Shown piece by piece: positions 4,657-5,409 of a DNA stretch of 5,409 nucleotides (positions within the stretch are counted from its first letter, which is position 1; every line of letters starts with the position of its first letter). The stretch is taken from NCBI GenBank assembly GCA_009910795.1, contig VMEE01000072.1, positions 1-5,409 on the forward strand, given 5' to 3'. Origin of the DNA: Dehalobacter sp. CP (GTDB lineage Bacteria; Bacillota_B; Desulfitobacteriia; Desulfitobacteriales; Syntrophobotulaceae). Position numbers and translations under genes: made by a program. The notes beneath the pieces were generated by a model. The model was not told the DNA's origin, did not search any database, and was given only the letters and a program-made list of their open reading frames with translations.

Positions 4657-4748
4657 TGGATGCGGCCTTTGAGCGAGCATTGCAGAGAATCCCGCCACAA
4701 CTCCGAGAGAGGCCCGGCCATGTGAGCGCGAGGCAGTGGAGGCGGTGA
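4656..4748 (+). CDS. Possible 30-aa ORF between the Cys protein and the primase
   Basis: ATG at 4656 overlaps the preceding TGA (TGATG) and is preceded by GGAGGAG (4646-4652). The product, MDAAFERALQRIPPQLRERP and ten further residues, ends at a TGA two bases before the primase ATG. An in-frame ATG at 4644 or GTG at 4602 would lengthen it to 34 or 48 residues, inside the Cys gene. It is too short to assign. It may mainly carry ribosomes to the primase start; its own last codons hold the GGAGG (4738-4742) used by the primase. Confidence 0.35.
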   Translation: MDAAFERALQRIPPQLRERPGHVSARQWRR

Positions 4749-4750
4749 CT

Positions 4751-5409
4751 ATGCCTGCAACGGATGTCACAATCGAGCACTACCAGAGGCCCGAGGTCAA
4801 AGATACTATCCTGCGATATTGCCGGGGAGAGCAGGGGGCCCGAGCCCTCAACAGCGATGAGCATTGGTACAAAGGAACCGACGACATCAACCACACGGTT
4901 GCCCTCAGAGGCCCGGCTGATTACGAGGACACAATCAAGCGCGGGCGAACTATTTATGCCACGCTAGACATTCTGGAGAAGGCGATCTTTGAGACAGATT
5001 CGAAATGGGACAAGAAGGCAGGCCGGCCAGAGGTGCCTTTGGGGACCCTTGCGGAATGCCTAGCGTTTACTCTGAGCACGGACATAGACGGCATTGGAGA
5101 TATCCGGAGTCTTGCCGTCAAACAGGCAGTCGAAGCGGCGGCCCAATTCCATGTCGATTATCTCAGAGAGAGAGGAATAGAAAAGAACGTCCACTGCCTT
5201 TATTCTGGCGGCGGTATATATGTCCACCTACACCATGGCCTCTTTGCTGTAGAAGTGGGCAATACAGACCTCACGCCGGGGGCCCGGAAAGAGCAATTTC
5301 AGATCTTGTGCAAAGCCTACAATCAGATCATAGGCGAAATATCGCAGGCTTTCTTTAGGGAGCATCCCGAGCACATTGGCAGAGTCAAATTCGATCAGCT
5401 AAATAACCA
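4751..5409 (+). CDS. Archaeo-eukaryotic primase (PriS-like AEP), partial at 3' end
   Basis: 219 codons and two bases to the window edge, open throughout. The ATG has GGAGG (4738-4742) eight bases upstream. Motif order fits the AEP superfamily, which makes primers for DNA replication with two metal ions. Motif I is Asp111-Ile-Asp113 in TLSTDIDGIGD, motif II is Ser152-Gly-Gly-Gly-Ile-Tyr-Val-His159 in LYSGGGIYVHLHH, and a candidate motif III is Asp215 in GRVKFDQLNN, right at the edge. The N-terminal 100 residues lead into motif I without a visible zinc motif. AEPs of plasmids and viruses often continue into a helicase or helical C-terminal domain, which would lie beyond the window. It ends the tightly coupled small-gene series, so it is likely the replication protein of the element. 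A degraded cellular PriS is less likely, since the frame and all motifs are intact. Confidence 0.8.
   Translation, partial: MPATDVTIEHYQRPEVKDTILRYCRGEQGARALNSDEHWYKGTDDINHTVALRGPADYEDTIKRGRTIYATLDILEKAIFETDSKWDKKAGRPEVPLGTLAECLAFTLSTDIDGIGDIRSLAVKQAVEAAAQFHVDYLRERGIEKNVHCLYSGGGIYVHLHHGLFAVEVGNTDLTPGARKEQFQILCKAYNQIIGEISQAFFREHPEHIGRVKFDQLNN

Noticed and set aside
5005..5358. Plus-strand 117-aa frame
   Set aside because: It is an out-of-phase shadow within the primase gene, whose own frame carries all the AEP motifs.

Overview
The window looks like an accessory segment of an archaeal chromosome or plasmid: an integrated or integrative mobile element of a methanogen-like euryarchaeon. The archaeal reading rests on TTTAAATA-type TATA boxes, GGAGG/GGTG ribosome binding sites with frequent GTG and TTG starts, an archaeal-style tyrosine recombinase ending in ..IPQLGI, a four-Cys mini-protein of a kind I associate with methanogen proviruses, and a PriS-like primase. 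A Methanothrix/Methanomicrobia-type host is a guess from the feel of the integrase family, not from a search.

Left part (1-1493): a promoter followed at once by a two-gene unit. A ribbon-helix-helix/coiled-coil/winged-helix protein overlaps by 13 nt an apparently complete tyrosine recombinase that has R, K, HxxR and Y but a Gly-Asp where Gly-His is usual.

Middle (1494-3430): two cargo-like genes, each placed directly behind a copy of the integrase 3' terminus. The intact integrase end (ACIPQLGI, stop) is followed by a DUF3800 protein. A tiny remnant of the same terminus (ACIPQLGI, stop, 2469-2495) is followed by a HEPN-like protein with an RxxxxH motif. A third, 73-residue C-terminal integrase fragment (56/73 identical to the intact one, no gaps) follows the HEPN gene. 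An exact 38-bp direct repeat lies at the DUF3800 3' end and again directly before the integrase remnant. Together this looks like a cassette-type array produced by repeated recombination at the integrase gene's own 3' end. That mechanism is my inference.

Right part (3431-5409): a second TTTAAATA promoter that resembles the first, a leader of about 230 nt with hairpins including a GNRA-capped stem, then a tightly packed rightward series: a small RHH protein, a structured stretch with competing inverted repeats and a 12-bp palindrome (possibly also coding 55 aa), a 49-aa protein, a 70-aa protein, a 54-aa four-Cys protein, a 30-aa ORF, and an archaeo-eukaryotic primase (AEP) cut by the window end. 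Most junctions overlap or abut and several starts have strong ribosome binding sites, so this reads as one replication/regulation operon of a plasmid or virus. Several of its members are too short or too unusual in start codon to be found easily.
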